Counted from the stretch's first letter, positions 20,956-31,238 are shown. The stretch is 64,000 bases of DNA from Bradyrhizobium sp. CER78 (GCF_029846235.1 NZ_JARVWP010000011.1:1-64000); one strand, 5' to 3'. Numbers and translations are program-made. The notes: generated by a model from the letters alone, not told the origin.

Positions 20956-21744
20956 CTAGTTCGCGATGAGACTCTGAAAGGCAAGCGGCTTGATGGAGAT
21001 CGAGCCGATAAACGGCCGGTCGTGTGCCAGGATCACGAAGTAGGCGGCGGACGCCACCAGCACATATAGATGCGTGGCTGTCACCTGCATGCGCAGCGAA
21101 TGCGTATTGCAGAGAGCGATCGCCGTCAGCGCTGACGTCGATATGATGACCATCGCGATCCATTGCGCCCAGGTGATGCCGGCATTCGATGCGGCGAGGC
21201 GTGCGATGCGTGCATTACGGGCCGCCAGAATTTGGTTCAGGAGCGCCGAGAATATTGGCTGCTGATCGAGCGAGGTCGGCTGGTGCGACAGGAACTCGAT
21301 CATGCTGACCAGAATTTTCTCTGATTGGTTGAATACCGAATCCTCAAGTGTGCCGCCTTTCGCCATTTCGGGCCAATCAATCGTCACCACGCTTGTCACA
21401 TAGGCGCAGATGTCGGCACGAATCGCGGTCCGAACCTCGGCAGGAAGGCCAGCGGCGAGCACCGATGCGTTCTCCAATGCGTCCGCTTCTCGTTGCACAG
21501 TGTTGCGGGCGTTGAGTGCATCGTTCCAAATTCCGGCGGCGGAGAATGCCACGATGAGGGCAAAGATCGTGGTGCAGGCCCCGATGATCGAATCGCGGAT
21601 CGGCAGCATCTCGGTTGGGCTGAAACCGGCGAGGCGGACGGCCGTGCGGACTGCGCCGATAATCAGCCAGCAGACCGTAAGGCTGACAAGGAGGACAGCG
21701 ACGAACATCTGCGGCAGCGGCAGTTGATGAAAGAGAATGAACAT
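20956..21744 (-). CDS. DUF4239 family membrane protein
   Basis: A 262-residue inner-membrane protein with two N-terminal transmembrane helices (MFVAVLLVSLTVCWLII and IIGACTTIFALIVAFSAAG), a soluble central part of about 110 residues (ENASVLAAGLPAEVRTAIR, then FNQSEKILVSMIEFL), and two C-terminal helices. The arrangement and the FALIVAFSAAGIWNDA motif fit the bestrophin-like DUF4239 family, whose function is not established. It stands alone between decayed DNA and the AmpH gene. The start at 21744 has no strong ribosome site. Confidence 0.72.
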   Translation of the reverse strand: MFILFHQLPLPQMFVAVLLVSLTVCWLIIGAVRTAVRLAGFSPTEMLPIRDSIIGACTTIFALIVAFSAAGIWNDALNARNTVQREADALENASVLAAGLPAEVRTAIRADICAYVTSVVTIDWPEMAKGGTLEDSVFNQSEKILVSMIEFLSHQPTSLDQQPIFSALLNQILAARNARIARLAASNAGITWAQWIAMVIISTSALTAIALCNTHSLRMQVTATHLYVLVASAAYFVILAHDRPFIGSISIKPLAFQSLIAN

Positions 21745-22180
21745 GGCAGGGATTTTTTTCGGGTGCGCTTCTGGTGATACGACCGCCAGCGGGATTTTCG
21801 ATCGTGATGCCCACGGTTCGAAGCCGATCGGACGATCGCGGCGTCTCTTGGATCAGTCTCATACAAGTATACGCGCGATTTGATGATTCTCGTACGGATG
21901 TCGCAGGCTCGCCGGAATAACGCGAATGTCCAGCACCGAGACTTTGCAGCCGCAAGTTGATCTCGAAGCCATCCTCGCGTCCCCGAAAGGGAACGGCGCG
22001 TGGCAGCCCGTGTAGTTGCCGAATTTCCCGAAAGTTAACGGTTCCCTGCGATTGCTTCGTGCTAGGGCGATGTGGGTTTGGGGTTCTGCGATCGCGTATT
22101 GTGCCGGTGCGCGACTAACCAATGGAGAGTTCGTGCCGACATCGCCGGCGGTGCTCCGATGTCGGGCAAGGGGGGCGGTG
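21745..22180. other. Intergenic region upstream of ampH
   Basis: About 436 bases between two divergent genes. It includes the tandem palindromic CGATCG motifs near 21826-21840 and a GTTAACG segment near 22035. It should carry promoters for the DUF4239 gene and the ampH-autotransporter pair, but no good hexamers were identified. Confidence 0.3.
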
Positions 22181-23335
22181 ATGCGGTTGCGCGGACGTGT
22201 GAGCATCGGCATTGCCATGCTCGCGATGGTGGTCCTTTGTTCGGGACAAGCGGCGGCGGAGGACCTTGCCCTGCGGGATGCGGTGACGATGACGGGCACC
22301 GCCATGTTCCTCAATTCCGGCGCACCTGGGCTCGTTCTCGCCGTCGTCCGCGGAGACGACAGCATCGTACAAGGCTACGGCGAAACCGCTCCCGGCGACA
22401 AGCTCGAGCCCGACGGGCGATCGATCATCCGGCTCGGATCGATTTCCAAAGTCTTCGCCTCCGACCTCCTGGCGACGCTGGCCGCGGAAGGACGCGTCGG
22501 CCTCACCGATCCGCTGTCGCGATATGCCCCGGCCGGCGTGACGGTCCGCTCGTATGGCGACCAGCCGTTTAGCCTGCTCGACCTCGCCACCCATTCCGCG
22601 GGCTTGCCGCGCGAGGTCCCCGATCCCGCGGTAAAGGACGGCGACGGCAATCCATTCCTCGCGTTCACGCGCGACGTTTATTGGAAGTGGACCGGCACGA
22701 ACGCGCCGGCCTACGCGCCGGGCACGACCGCGATGTATTCCAATTTCGGCTATGGCCTGTTGGGCGAAGCGTTGGCGAAGGCCGGCGGCAAGCCCTACGC
22801 GGATTTGCTGCGGGACAAGGTCATCGCGCCGCTTCAGCTCGCGGATACCACGTTGCGCCTGTCGGACGCGCAGCGACCGCGCCTGATGGTGGGACTTGAT
22901 CCGTTCGGGAAGCCGGATCCGAACTGGGAGGTGCCGAACATCATGTACGCCAGCGCCGGCGTCTATTCGACCGCGGACGACATGGTGCGCTGGATGCGTT
23001 GGCATCTTGCGCGCGACGACAAGTCCGCCGCGGCGTTGTCGCTCGCGCATGCGATGTGGCGGCCGCATGACGGTCTTGCGCGCCTGGTCGGCGTCGAAGT
23101 TACGGGCGCCGAAGGCATGGGGCTCGGGTGGATCGTAAGTCCCGCGCATGACGGCGTGCCGCTCCTGCTCGGCAAGAGCGGCGGCCTCGGCGGCTTCATG
23201 AGCTACGTGGTGCTGTCGCCGAACCGCAGGCTCGGAATTTTTGTCGCCGCAAGCCGGGTCAATTTCGCGATGTTCGAGGGATTGCGTACGGCCGTGCGCG
23301 ATCTCGCCGCCGAGCTCGCGCCGGCTGGGCCCTGA
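22181..23335 (+). CDS. ampH: AmpH-like peptidoglycan DD-carboxypeptidase/endopeptidase
   Basis: A 384-residue penicillin-binding protein of the class C beta-lactamase fold, close in length and motifs to E. coli AmpH, which trims peptidoglycan peptides and cross-links in the periplasm. A signal peptide ends near residue 26 (IAMLAMVVLCSGQAAA). Active-site motifs are in order: Ser87-x-x-Lys90 (GSISK), Tyr186-Ser-Asn188 (YSNFGYG) and Lys332-Ser-Gly334 (GKSGG). Further AmpH-like stretches are LATHSAGLPRE and YSTADDMVRWM. The start at 22181 is set by AAGGGGG just upstream and by the signal peptide. Its stop is 13 bases before the giant autotransporter, so they are probably co-transcribed. A plain esterase role is possible but less likely. 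Confidence 0.82.
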   Translation: MRLRGRVSIGIAMLAMVVLCSGQAAAEDLALRDAVTMTGTAMFLNSGAPGLVLAVVRGDDSIVQGYGETAPGDKLEPDGRSIIRLGSISKVFASDLLATLAAEGRVGLTDPLSRYAPAGVTVRSYGDQPFSLLDLATHSAGLPREVPDPAVKDGDGNPFLAFTRDVYWKWTGTNAPAYAPGTTAMYSNFGYGLLGEALAKAGGKPYADLLRDKVIAPLQLADTTLRLSDAQRPRLMVGLDPFGKPDPNWEVPNIMYASAGVYSTADDMVRWMRWHLARDDKSAAALSLAHAMWRPHDGLARLVGVEVTGAEGMGLGWIVSPAHDGVPLLLGKSGGLGGFMSYVVLSPNRRLGIFVAASRVNFAMFEGLRTAVRDLAAELAPAGP

Positions 23336-23348
23336 AGTGAGGCCTGCC

Positions 23349-26300
23349 ATGACGATCCCGGCGGATTTTCAGTACCGTGCGGATGGAGCGTGGAGCCTCT
23401 CCTGTTTCCGCCGACTCAGGGTTCTCGGATGTTCGACGGCGATGGCGCGCGTTTTGCTCGCGCTGGCAACGCCGGCGACGTTCGCTCTGGCGGCAATGCC
23501 AAGCCGGCCCGCTTTTGCGCAAGCATCCGGCAGCGGCGGAAGCGGCGGAGGCCGCTTCGATATTCACGGCAACATGTACTCAGCCGGTGCCGGCGCGGAC
23601 AGCCTGAGCCCCACCTTTGGTGGCGGTGGCGGCGGTGGTGGCGGCAACGGCGCCTCAGGCGCGGTTCAATCCACTGGCGGTACCGGCGGGACCACTAACG
23701 ATTTTGGCACAACCCCTGGAGGGGGAGGCGGGTTGATCGGGTTTGATGGGTCGGGAGGGGGGACGATCCTGGGAGGCAACTGGATCGGCGGGGCTGGTTC
23801 GCCTGGTACTCCCGGACAGACCGCGCCGACCGATCAGACCAATCCGTTTGCCTCTGGTACGGACGGCAGTAGTGGCGGTGGTGGCGGCGGCGGTGGTGCT
23901 GGCGCGCTCCTCGGTAACGTCGTCGCCACAACAGGAAATGGCGTCACAATTCAGGGAGGGGACGGCGGCGCGGGCGGTGTTCCCGGCAACGGTTCATACT
24001 CGGACGCGGTGGGCTCAAGCGGAGGTATGGGTGGCGGCGGTGGTGGCGGCGGCGGTGGCGCAGCCGGTATCCTGCTCGAGAGCGGTACCCTCAACGTTGG
24101 CACGAACGCGGTGGTCACCGGCGGCAAGGGTGGCAAAGGCGGCGATGGCGGAAGCGGTGCGGACGGCGGTCCCGGCAATGTAGTGCAGGTTTGCGGTAGT
24201 TTCGGGTGTTATCTTCACGCTCTTCCCGGAGGCATTCAGGGCGACGGCGGCGATGGCGGCGGCGGCGGCGGCGGTGGCGTCGGCATTTTTGCCGGTTCGT
24301 TTTCGTCCGTGACGATCGGCAACAACGTCAAGGTCAGTGGCGGGAAGGGAGGCGACGGGGGCCTTGGCGGCTACACCGGCGCTAACGGCGAGACTGGTCT
24401 CGCTGACGGGATACCAGGCGGTAACGGCGGCAACGGCGGCAACGGCGGCGATGGCGTGCATCTCGGCACAAGTGCCATCCTTCAAGTTGGCGCCGGGGCG
24501 AGCGTGCGCGGCGGCGACGGCGGCAAGGGGGGAATCAGCCTCTACAATATGAACGATTCCTCCGCCGTGCCTGGAGCGACGGGCCTCAACGGGCAGGCTG
24601 GCGTCGGGGTCTTCAGCGCCTCCGGCGGTACGATCATCAATGCCGGCACGATCGAAGGCGGCCTGAATCCCGACGGCTCGCGAGCCAATGCGATCACCTT
24701 CGGCGGCGGCAACAACTGGCTGGAGCTCCAGGCCGGCTCGAACATCATCGGCAACGTCGTCGCGAGGCCGGATCCGAACAATCCCAACACATTCGCGCTT
24801 GGTGGAAACCAGAATGCCAGCTTCGATTTGTCGGGGCTCGGCCATCAGTATCAGGGCTTCACGAACTTCGCGAAGGAGGGAGCGAGCATCTGGACGCTGT
24901 CCGGGTGGAGTACGGTTGCCGGGAGTGTCGCGGTGGACCAGGGCGGCCTGACGTTGGGCGCCGCTGCATTTCTCGAGAGCCAATCTCTAGACATGTCCGG
25001 GACCGGCGCGATTCATGTCACGAGTGGCGGGCGCTTCATGGTCGACCGTCAAGCAACCATCGACCCAGGTACCGGCAATCAATCTGCCATGATCGATGTG
25101 AACGGTGTGAACGCGGTGTTTGTCGCCGGCAGGCTCGATGTCGAGGCCGGTACGGTGAGCATCGCCAATGGCGGTAGCGCCAGGATCAACTCGGATTTTG
25201 TGCTTGCCGGCGCCGCCGGCAGTTCGGCGGCCCTTCACGTCAGCGGTGTCGGATCGTCCCTGCAGGGCAATTTGAATATTGGGGCCTTGGGCTCAGGCAA
25301 CGTCATGATCGACAGCGGCGCCAGGGTCGAGGCTGCCAATGTCAACATCGGCAATATCACCGACCTCAGCACGACAAGCACCGTGACGGTGACGGGCGCG
25401 GGGTCAACGCTGAAATCGGGGCAGATATCGATTGGAAACGGGGCGCTGACCCTGTCCAATGGCGGTGAGGTCTTCGGCGGCAGGAATCCGATCGTTGTCT
25501 CGCAGGCGGGAGGCTATGCTTCGTTGAATATCGGCGCGGCCGCCGGCGCGGCAGCGGTTGCACCCGGCACGCTGTACGGGACCGATACCCTCGCGATCAA
25601 CAGCCACGGAACGTTGGTCTTCAACCACACCAGCAGCAACTACGCCTTCGCCAACAAGGTCACGGGGAACGGCGCCATCAACCTTCTGGCCGGCACCACC
25701 ATCTTCTCCGGAGACGACAGCCAGTTCACCGGCAATACGACAGTCTCGGGCAGCACGCTGCGCATGGCCAGCACCGGCAATCTCGGTGGCGCACTTGCGG
25801 TCAATTCCGGAGGCCGTCTCGAAGGACTGGGCGCGGTCGGCTCGACCACGATCAACAGCGGCGGCACCATCGCGCCGACCAGCGGCGGCGCCATCAACAT
25901 CAACGGCAATCTGGCGCTGCAATTGGGATCGACGTTCGAATATCATCTCGCCGATCCGTCATCGTCGCTGTCCGCGACGCCGGTGTCGGACACGTCGGTC
26001 ATCAACGTCATCGGGAATCTCGCGCTGAACGGCGCCAACCTCGACGTTCTCGGCAACGGCGCGGCCCCGAGCATCGGCTATCACCGCCTGATCTCATACA
26101 CAGGTTCATTGTCGGAAACGAATTGCCCAACGAATTGCGGGCTGAAGGTCAGAAGCTCTCCCCCGAGCAGCCCGATCGCCTACTCCTATACGGTCGACAC
26201 CACGACCTACCACAACGTCGATTTGCTGGTGACGCCCGATGGCCTCAATGTCCTGCAGCTATGGGGCGGCGGCACCAATGGTGTCGGCATGGGTAGCGGC

Positions 26301-29300
26301 ACCTGGAATGCAGGCAACGCCAACTGGCTCAATCCGATCGGCGGCATCGTGCCGTCCAACTGGGGCAGCGGCTATGGCATCTTCCGCGGCCCCGGCGGCA
26401 CGGTCACGGTCGATGGCGCGCAAACGTCGATCGGGCTGCAATTCGCGGGCGGAGCGTATACGCTGGCGCCGGGCACGGCCGGATCGCTGAACCTGGTCAA
26501 CAGCACGGCAGTCGGGATTGCCGTTCCCGGCATCGACGTCCTCGCCGGCGAGACCGCGACCGTCGGCGTGACGATCACCGGCACCGACGGACTGCAGAAG
26601 ACCAGCGATGGCACGCTGATCTTGAGCGGCGCCAACACCTATACCGGTGGCACCATCATCAGCGGCGGCGTGCTGCAGATATCCTCCGACACCAATCTAG
26701 GCGCCGCGGGCGGCGGCCTCACCTTCGACAGCGCGACCTTGCAGACCACGGCGAGCGTCGTCTCCGGGCGCGCGGTCAATCTCCGGGGCGGCGGCGCGTT
26801 CGACGTCGCATCTGGCACCATCTCTGTTTTCGGCGGCGCCGTGACCGGTGCGGGCAGCCTCACCAAGCTCGGCGACGGCACGCTCGAGCTCCAGGGCAAC
26901 AATAGCTGGACCGGCGGCACCCTAGTCACCGCCGGCACCCTGCGCGCGGATACGCCGGGTGCGTTGCCGGCCTTCACCGATTACGTGCTCACCGGCGGCA
27001 CGCTCGATCTCAACAACAACAACCTGACCGTTCGTTCGCTGTCCGGCACCGGCGGCCAGGTGGCGCTTGGCACCGCCACATTGGGTATCAATCAAACCAT
27101 CGACAGCTATTTCGGCGGCGCTATCTCCGGCACCGGCGGACTGACGAAAAGCGGCTCCGGCCTTCTGATCTTGACCGGCAGCAGCAGCTATAGCGGTGGC
27201 ACCAACATCATGGGCGGTACGATCGGGATCGTATCCGACAGCAATCTGGGCGCCGCCACCGGCGCGGTCACGATGTGGGACGGCACCACGCTGGCAACCC
27301 TGAACGACGTCGCGACGACACGCAATATCGGCATCACCGGCACCTCCACTCTGTACACCCTTGCCGGCACGACGCTGGGCGTTGGGGGCCAGATTTCCGG
27401 CGGCGGCACGCTCGTCAAGGACGGCGGTGGCAAACTGATGCTGACCGGAGCCAACAATTACAGCGGGGGCACCACCATCAACGCGGGCACGCTGCAACTC
27501 GGCAATGGCGGCGCTTCCGGCTCGATCACCGGCGACGTCCTCAACCACGGCATCCTCGCCTTCTACCGTGTCGATGCTTCCGTGTTTGCCGGTGCGATCT
27601 CCGGCTCCGGCTCGGTGCAGCAGGCCGGCGCGGGCACCACAATACTGACCGGCAACAACAGCTATTCCGGCGGCACCACCATTGCCATGGGCACGCTGCA
27701 GCTCGGCAATGGCGGCACGTCGGGCTCGATCACCGGCAATGTGACCAACAATGGTACGCTGGCGTTCAACCGCTCGGACGCGGTGACTTTTGATGGCGCG
27801 ATCACCGGTGCGGGCGCGCTGAACCAACTCGGTTCCGGCACGACGATTCTTACCGCAAATAACAGCTACAGCGGCGGTACGACGATCACCGCGGGCACGC
27901 TGCAGCTCGGCAATGGCGGCATGTCGGGCTGGATCAACGGCAGTGTGACCGACAATGGTACGCTGGCCTTCAATCGGTCGGACGCAATGATCTTTGACGG
28001 TAGGATCACGGGTGTCGGCAAGCTGGTTCAACTCGGTCCTGGCACGACAGTTCTCACCAACAACAATAGCTATCTCGGCGGCACCACCGTCGCCGGAGGC
28101 GTGCTGATGCTCGGCAATGGCGGCACCTGGGGCGCCATCACCGGCAACGTCACTAACAATGGCGTCCTCGCCTTCAACCGCTCCGACACTTCGGTGTTCG
28201 CAGGCAACGTCACCGGCACCGGTTTGCTGCTGCAACTCGGCGTGGGAGCCACGGTGCTGACCGGGACCAGCAGTTATGGCGCCGGGACGCTGATCGCCGC
28301 CGGCACACTGCAGCTCGGCGATGGCGGCACCACGGGTTCGATCACCGGCAGCGTCACCAATAACGGCGTACTCGCATTCAACCGCTCCGACAATTCGGTG
28401 TTTGCCGGCGCGATTTCCGGCTCAGGTTCCGTGCAGCAGCTCGGCGCGGGCACCACGGTGCTGACCGGCGCCAACACCTTCGGCGGCGGCACGACGATCG
28501 CCGCCGGCACGCTGCAACTCGGCAATGGCGGTACCTCCGGATCGATCCTCGGCAATGTCCAGGATCAAGGCACGCTGGCGTTCGATCGCTCCAACACCCT
28601 TATCTTCACAGGCTGCATCAGCGGCGCAGGCGCGCTCGCACAGATCGGGGCAGGCACCACCGTGCTGGCCGGCAACAACAGCTTCACCGGCGGCACCACG
28701 ATCTCGGCCGGTGAACTCATCGTCGGTAACGGTTTTGCCTCCGGAACGCTCGCCGGCAACGTTGCCAACAGTGGCATCCTCGCCTTCTACCGGGCCGATA
28801 CTTCCGAGTTCACGGGCGCGATCTCCGGCACCGGTTCCGTGCAGCAGATCGGTTCGGGCACCACCAGACTCATCGGCACCTCCAGCTATACCGGCCCGAC
28901 CGACATCTATGCCGGGCGCCTGTCGGTAAACGGCTCGATCGCCTCGTCCTCGCTCACGACAGCGCATCGCGGCGGCACGCTCGGCGGCAATGGCGTCGTC
29001 GGCCCGACCCTGATCGACGGCGGCACGCTGTCGCCGGGTAATTCCGTCGGCACGCTGACGGTGCAAGGCAATTTGACGTTCACCGCGACCGCGGCCTATT
29101 TCGCCGAGATCAATTCGACGACCTCCGATCGCGCCAATGTCAGCGGCACGGCGAAGCTGGGGGGCACCGTTGTCATCGCGGCCTATCCGGGCACCGATTA
29201 TGTGAAGGCCCGTTACACGCTTCTCAATGCCGCCGCCGGCGTCAACGGCACCTTCGGCCGACTGGTTAACACCAATCTGCCGGCGAATTTCGATCCGTCG

Positions 29301-30530
29301 TTGAGCTATGATCCAAACAACGTCTATCTCGACTTCAAGCTTACCTATCCGAGCGGCCTGAACATCAATCAGCAGAGCGTGGCTAACGGATTGTCGAACG
29401 GCTTCAACGCCGTCGGCGCCGTTCCGCTTGCGGCTGGCGGGTTGACGCCGGCGGGCCTCACGCTGGCTTCAGGTGAACTTTCCACCGGCGTGCAGCAGAC
29501 CACGATCGATGCCATGGGAATGTTCATGTCGGCGATGACCGATCCGTTCGTGGCCAGCCGTGTCGGATGGCCGTCGCCCGACGGCCTCGCGGCGCAGGCT
29601 TACGCGTCGGCGACGCGGACCAAAACCGATAATCCGCTCCATGCACTCGCGGCGATGCCCGGCACCGCCAGCGCGACGTCATTTGATCAGCGCTGGGGCG
29701 TCTGGGCGGCGGCCTTCGGCGGCGCGCGCAGCACCATGGGCAATGATATCGTCGGATCGAACACGCTGACCGACCGGGTCTACGGCACGGCCGTTGGCGC
29801 CGACTACCGGCTGTCCGCGGACACGCTGCTCGGTTTCGCGATGGCCGGCGGCGGCACCAGCTTCGGCCTCGCCAATGGTCTCGGCAGCGGGCGCTCCGAT
29901 CTGTTCCAGGCCGGCGTGTACGCCTATCACCGCATCGGCGCGGCCTATCTGTCGGCCGCGCTCGCCTATGGCTGGCAGGACGTCACCACCGATCGCACGC
30001 TGGCGCTCGCCGGCATCGATCGCCTGCGTGGCGGCCTTCTGGCCAACGCGTTCTCCGGCCGCCTCGAAGGCGGCTACCGGTTTGCGACGCCTTGGGCCGG
30101 GCTCACGCCCTATGCTGCCGGACAGTTCGTGACGCTCCATCTGCCGGCCTATGCCGAAGGCGTGCTCGCCGGAGACAACATCTTCGCCTTGAACTATGCG
30201 TCCCGGAACGAAACGGCTAGTCTGTCCGAACTTGGCCTGCGCGCCGACAGGTCGTTCGCACTCGACAATGCGATGCTGACGCTGCGCGGGCGCGCCGCAT
30301 GGATGCACAATTTCGATATCGACCGCAACGCCGCCGCGTCGTTCCAGTTATTGCCGCAGGCCGGCTTCGTGGTCCGCGGCGCGACCCTAGCATCCGACGC
30401 CGCACGCACGGCGGCCTCCGCCGAGTTGAAGTGGATCAATGGCTGGTCGGTCGCCGCAACCTTTGAGGGCGAGTTCTCCGGTCCCAGCACCAGCCTCGCC
30501 GGCAAGGGCACCGTTAGCTATCAATGGTAA
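23349..30530 (+). CDS. Giant autotransporter with glycine-rich and PATR repeats
   Basis: A 2393-residue autotransporter. A long N-terminal signal region ends near FALAAMPSRPAFAQ (about residue 58). A glycine-rich head (about 60-420) contains runs such as SGGGGGGGGAGALLG and GGGGGGGGGAAGIL. A beta-helical passenger follows (about 430-2000), with many autotransporter-associated repeats of the type TVLTGNNSYSGGTTI, AGTLQLGNGG and NNGTLAFNRSD. The barrel starts near FDQRWGVWAAAFGGAR (about 2110) and ends with the aromatic SYQW. The start at 23349 follows AAGTGAGG and is 13 bases from the ampH stop. The barrel resembles that of the gene at 11573. It is expected on the cell surface as an adhesin or biofilm protein; no protease triad was seen. 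Confidence 0.88.
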   Translation: MTIPADFQYRADGAWSLSCFRRLRVLGCSTAMARVLLALATPATFALAAMPSRPAFAQASGSGGSGGGRFDIHGNMYSAGAGADSLSPTFGGGGGGGGGNGASGAVQSTGGTGGTTNDFGTTPGGGGGLIGFDGSGGGTILGGNWIGGAGSPGTPGQTAPTDQTNPFASGTDGSSGGGGGGGGAGALLGNVVATTGNGVTIQGGDGGAGGVPGNGSYSDAVGSSGGMGGGGGGGGGGAAGILLESGTLNVGTNAVVTGGKGGKGGDGGSGADGGPGNVVQVCGSFGCYLHALPGGIQGDGGDGGGGGGGGVGIFAGSFSSVTIGNNVKVSGGKGGDGGLGGYTGANGETGLADGIPGGNGGNGGNGGDGVHLGTSAILQVGAGASVRGGDGGKGGISLYNMNDSSAVPGATGLNGQAGVGVFSASGGTIINAGTIEGGLNPDGSRANAITFGGGNNWLELQAGSNIIGNVVARPDPNNPNTFALGGNQNASFDLSGLGHQYQGFTNFAKEGASIWTLSGWSTVAGSVAVDQGGLTLGAAAFLESQSLDMSGTGAIHVTSGGRFMVDRQATIDPGTGNQSAMIDVNGVNAVFVAGRLDVEAGTVSIANGGSARINSDFVLAGAAGSSAALHVSGVGSSLQGNLNIGALGSGNVMIDSGARVEAANVNIGNITDLSTTSTVTVTGAGSTLKSGQISIGNGALTLSNGGEVFGGRNPIVVSQAGGYASLNIGAAAGAAAVAPGTLYGTDTLAINSHGTLVFNHTSSNYAFANKVTGNGAINLLAGTTIFSGDDSQFTGNTTVSGSTLRMASTGNLGGALAVNSGGRLEGLGAVGSTTINSGGTIAPTSGGAININGNLALQLGSTFEYHLADPSSSLSATPVSDTSVINVIGNLALNGANLDVLGNGAAPSIGYHRLISYTGSLSETNCPTNCGLKVRSSPPSSPIAYSYTVDTTTYHNVDLLVTPDGLNVLQLWGGGTNGVGMGSGTWNAGNANWLNPIGGIVPSNWGSGYGIFRGPGGTVTVDGAQTSIGLQFAGGAYTLAPGTAGSLNLVNSTAVGIAVPGIDVLAGETATVGVTITGTDGLQKTSDGTLILSGANTYTGGTIISGGVLQISSDTNLGAAGGGLTFDSATLQTTASVVSGRAVNLRGGGAFDVASGTISVFGGAVTGAGSLTKLGDGTLELQGNNSWTGGTLVTAGTLRADTPGALPAFTDYVLTGGTLDLNNNNLTVRSLSGTGGQVALGTATLGINQTIDSYFGGAISGTGGLTKSGSGLLILTGSSSYSGGTNIMGGTIGIVSDSNLGAATGAVTMWDGTTLATLNDVATTRNIGITGTSTLYTLAGTTLGVGGQISGGGTLVKDGGGKLMLTGANNYSGGTTINAGTLQLGNGGASGSITGDVLNHGILAFYRVDASVFAGAISGSGSVQQAGAGTTILTGNNSYSGGTTIAMGTLQLGNGGTSGSITGNVTNNGTLAFNRSDAVTFDGAITGAGALNQLGSGTTILTANNSYSGGTTITAGTLQLGNGGMSGWINGSVTDNGTLAFNRSDAMIFDGRITGVGKLVQLGPGTTVLTNNNSYLGGTTVAGGVLMLGNGGTWGAITGNVTNNGVLAFNRSDTSVFAGNVTGTGLLLQLGVGATVLTGTSSYGAGTLIAAGTLQLGDGGTTGSITGSVTNNGVLAFNRSDNSVFAGAISGSGSVQQLGAGTTVLTGANTFGGGTTIAAGTLQLGNGGTSGSILGNVQDQGTLAFDRSNTLIFTGCISGAGALAQIGAGTTVLAGNNSFTGGTTISAGELIVGNGFASGTLAGNVANSGILAFYRADTSEFTGAISGTGSVQQIGSGTTRLIGTSSYTGPTDIYAGRLSVNGSIASSSLTTAHRGGTLGGNGVVGPTLIDGGTLSPGNSVGTLTVQGNLTFTATAAYFAEINSTTSDRANVSGTAKLGGTVVIAAYPGTDYVKARYTLLNAAAGVNGTFGRLVNTNLPANFDPSLSYDPNNVYLDFKLTYPSGLNINQQSVANGLSNGFNAVGAVPLAAGGLTPAGLTLASGELSTGVQQTTIDAMGMFMSAMTDPFVASRVGWPSPDGLAAQAYASATRTKTDNPLHALAAMPGTASATSFDQRWGVWAAAFGGARSTMGNDIVGSNTLTDRVYGTAVGADYRLSADTLLGFAMAGGGTSFGLANGLGSGRSDLFQAGVYAYHRIGAAYLSAALAYGWQDVTTDRTLALAGIDRLRGGLLANAFSGRLEGGYRFATPWAGLTPYAAGQFVTLHLPAYAEGVLAGDNIFALNYASRNETASLSELGLRADRSFALDNAMLTLRGRAAWMHNFDIDRNAAASFQLLPQAGFVVRGATLASDAARTAASAELKWINGWSVAATFEGEFSGPSTSLAGKGTVSYQW
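27440..28900 (+). repeat. Seven PATR repeats of about 204 bp
   Basis: The block CTGCAACTCGGCAATGGCGG and close variants recur at about 27495, 27700, 27900, 28105, 28308, 28512 and 28718, a period of about 204 bases (68 residues). Each unit encodes one autotransporter-associated beta-strand repeat. High DNA similarity suggests recent expansion. Confidence 0.85.
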
Positions 30531-30640
30531 CAGTGCATTGTCCGATACATCCGGCGGTCGCGCGGGAATGGCAGACTATCGAAATGCCGCCAAGTGAATT
30601 GGGTCGCCGCCGAAAGGAAAACAGGGCTTCTGAGGTAGTG

Positions 30641-30786
30641 GGTTTTGCGATGCCGCGAACCTGGGCCGCGCTCATGCCATTATACTAAGCACAAACAGCG
30701 GTTCGCCGTGTCGGTGATTGCGCATGATTCCCTCCCTGGGCACCAAAACTACGCTTTTGTGCACTACGCTACGATTTTGTGCGATG
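30641..30786. repeat. Dispersed repeat, copy 2
   Basis: This aligns with 20689-20832, keeping TTTTGCGATGC, ACAAACAG, CGTGTCGGTG and TCCCTCCCTGGGCACCA. Its left part (AACAGGGCTTC, AGTGGGTTT, GCGATG) recurs a third time at 31203-31238. Together the copies bracket the 10 kb segment with DUF4239, ampH and the giant autotransporter. Confidence 0.6.
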
Positions 30787-31202
30787 GAGCGATTTTTTGC
30801 CGGTCATGAGTAGCACCCTGGATCAGCCTATAGAGAAAAGTTCGACGGCAAAAACGTCTTCAGGGGGGGTGAGTCCCTCCCCTCTGCAGGCGCAGCGCCG
30901 ACATTGTTTGCGATCGAATGAACCAATGGCGCATCAGCGCCTTTCTCAGATCGCCCTCCGCATTGCTCATCGGACGCTTAAAATATTCGATAACGATCCG
31001 GCCGTCGTCGCTGATGGTGTCGACCACGCCGCGAACGGATAGCCGACCAGATTGGTCCCCTGATGGTTCATGGGTACCTTGAGCAGCGCGTCGAGAAAGA
31101 GCCCGCTCTGGGAAAGGCGGCTCGATGGAGATAGCGCACAGAAGGCGGGTTTTGGCTGGCTATCAAAGAGTCGTTAGGCCAATTACGCTGCTCGCCGATC
31201 AG

Positions 31203-31238
31203 AGAACAGGGCTTCCGAGATAGTGGGTTTCGCGATGT
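31203..31238. repeat. Dispersed repeat, short third copy
   Basis: Matches 30618-30652 (AACAGGGCTTC, then GAG/GGTAGTGGGTTT and GCGATG) with few differences. The similarity stops after about 36 bases. Confidence 0.6.

Noticed and set aside
26922..28235. 437-codon minus-strand frame opposite the PATR repeats
   Set aside because: Its repeats only mirror the repeats of the true gene.
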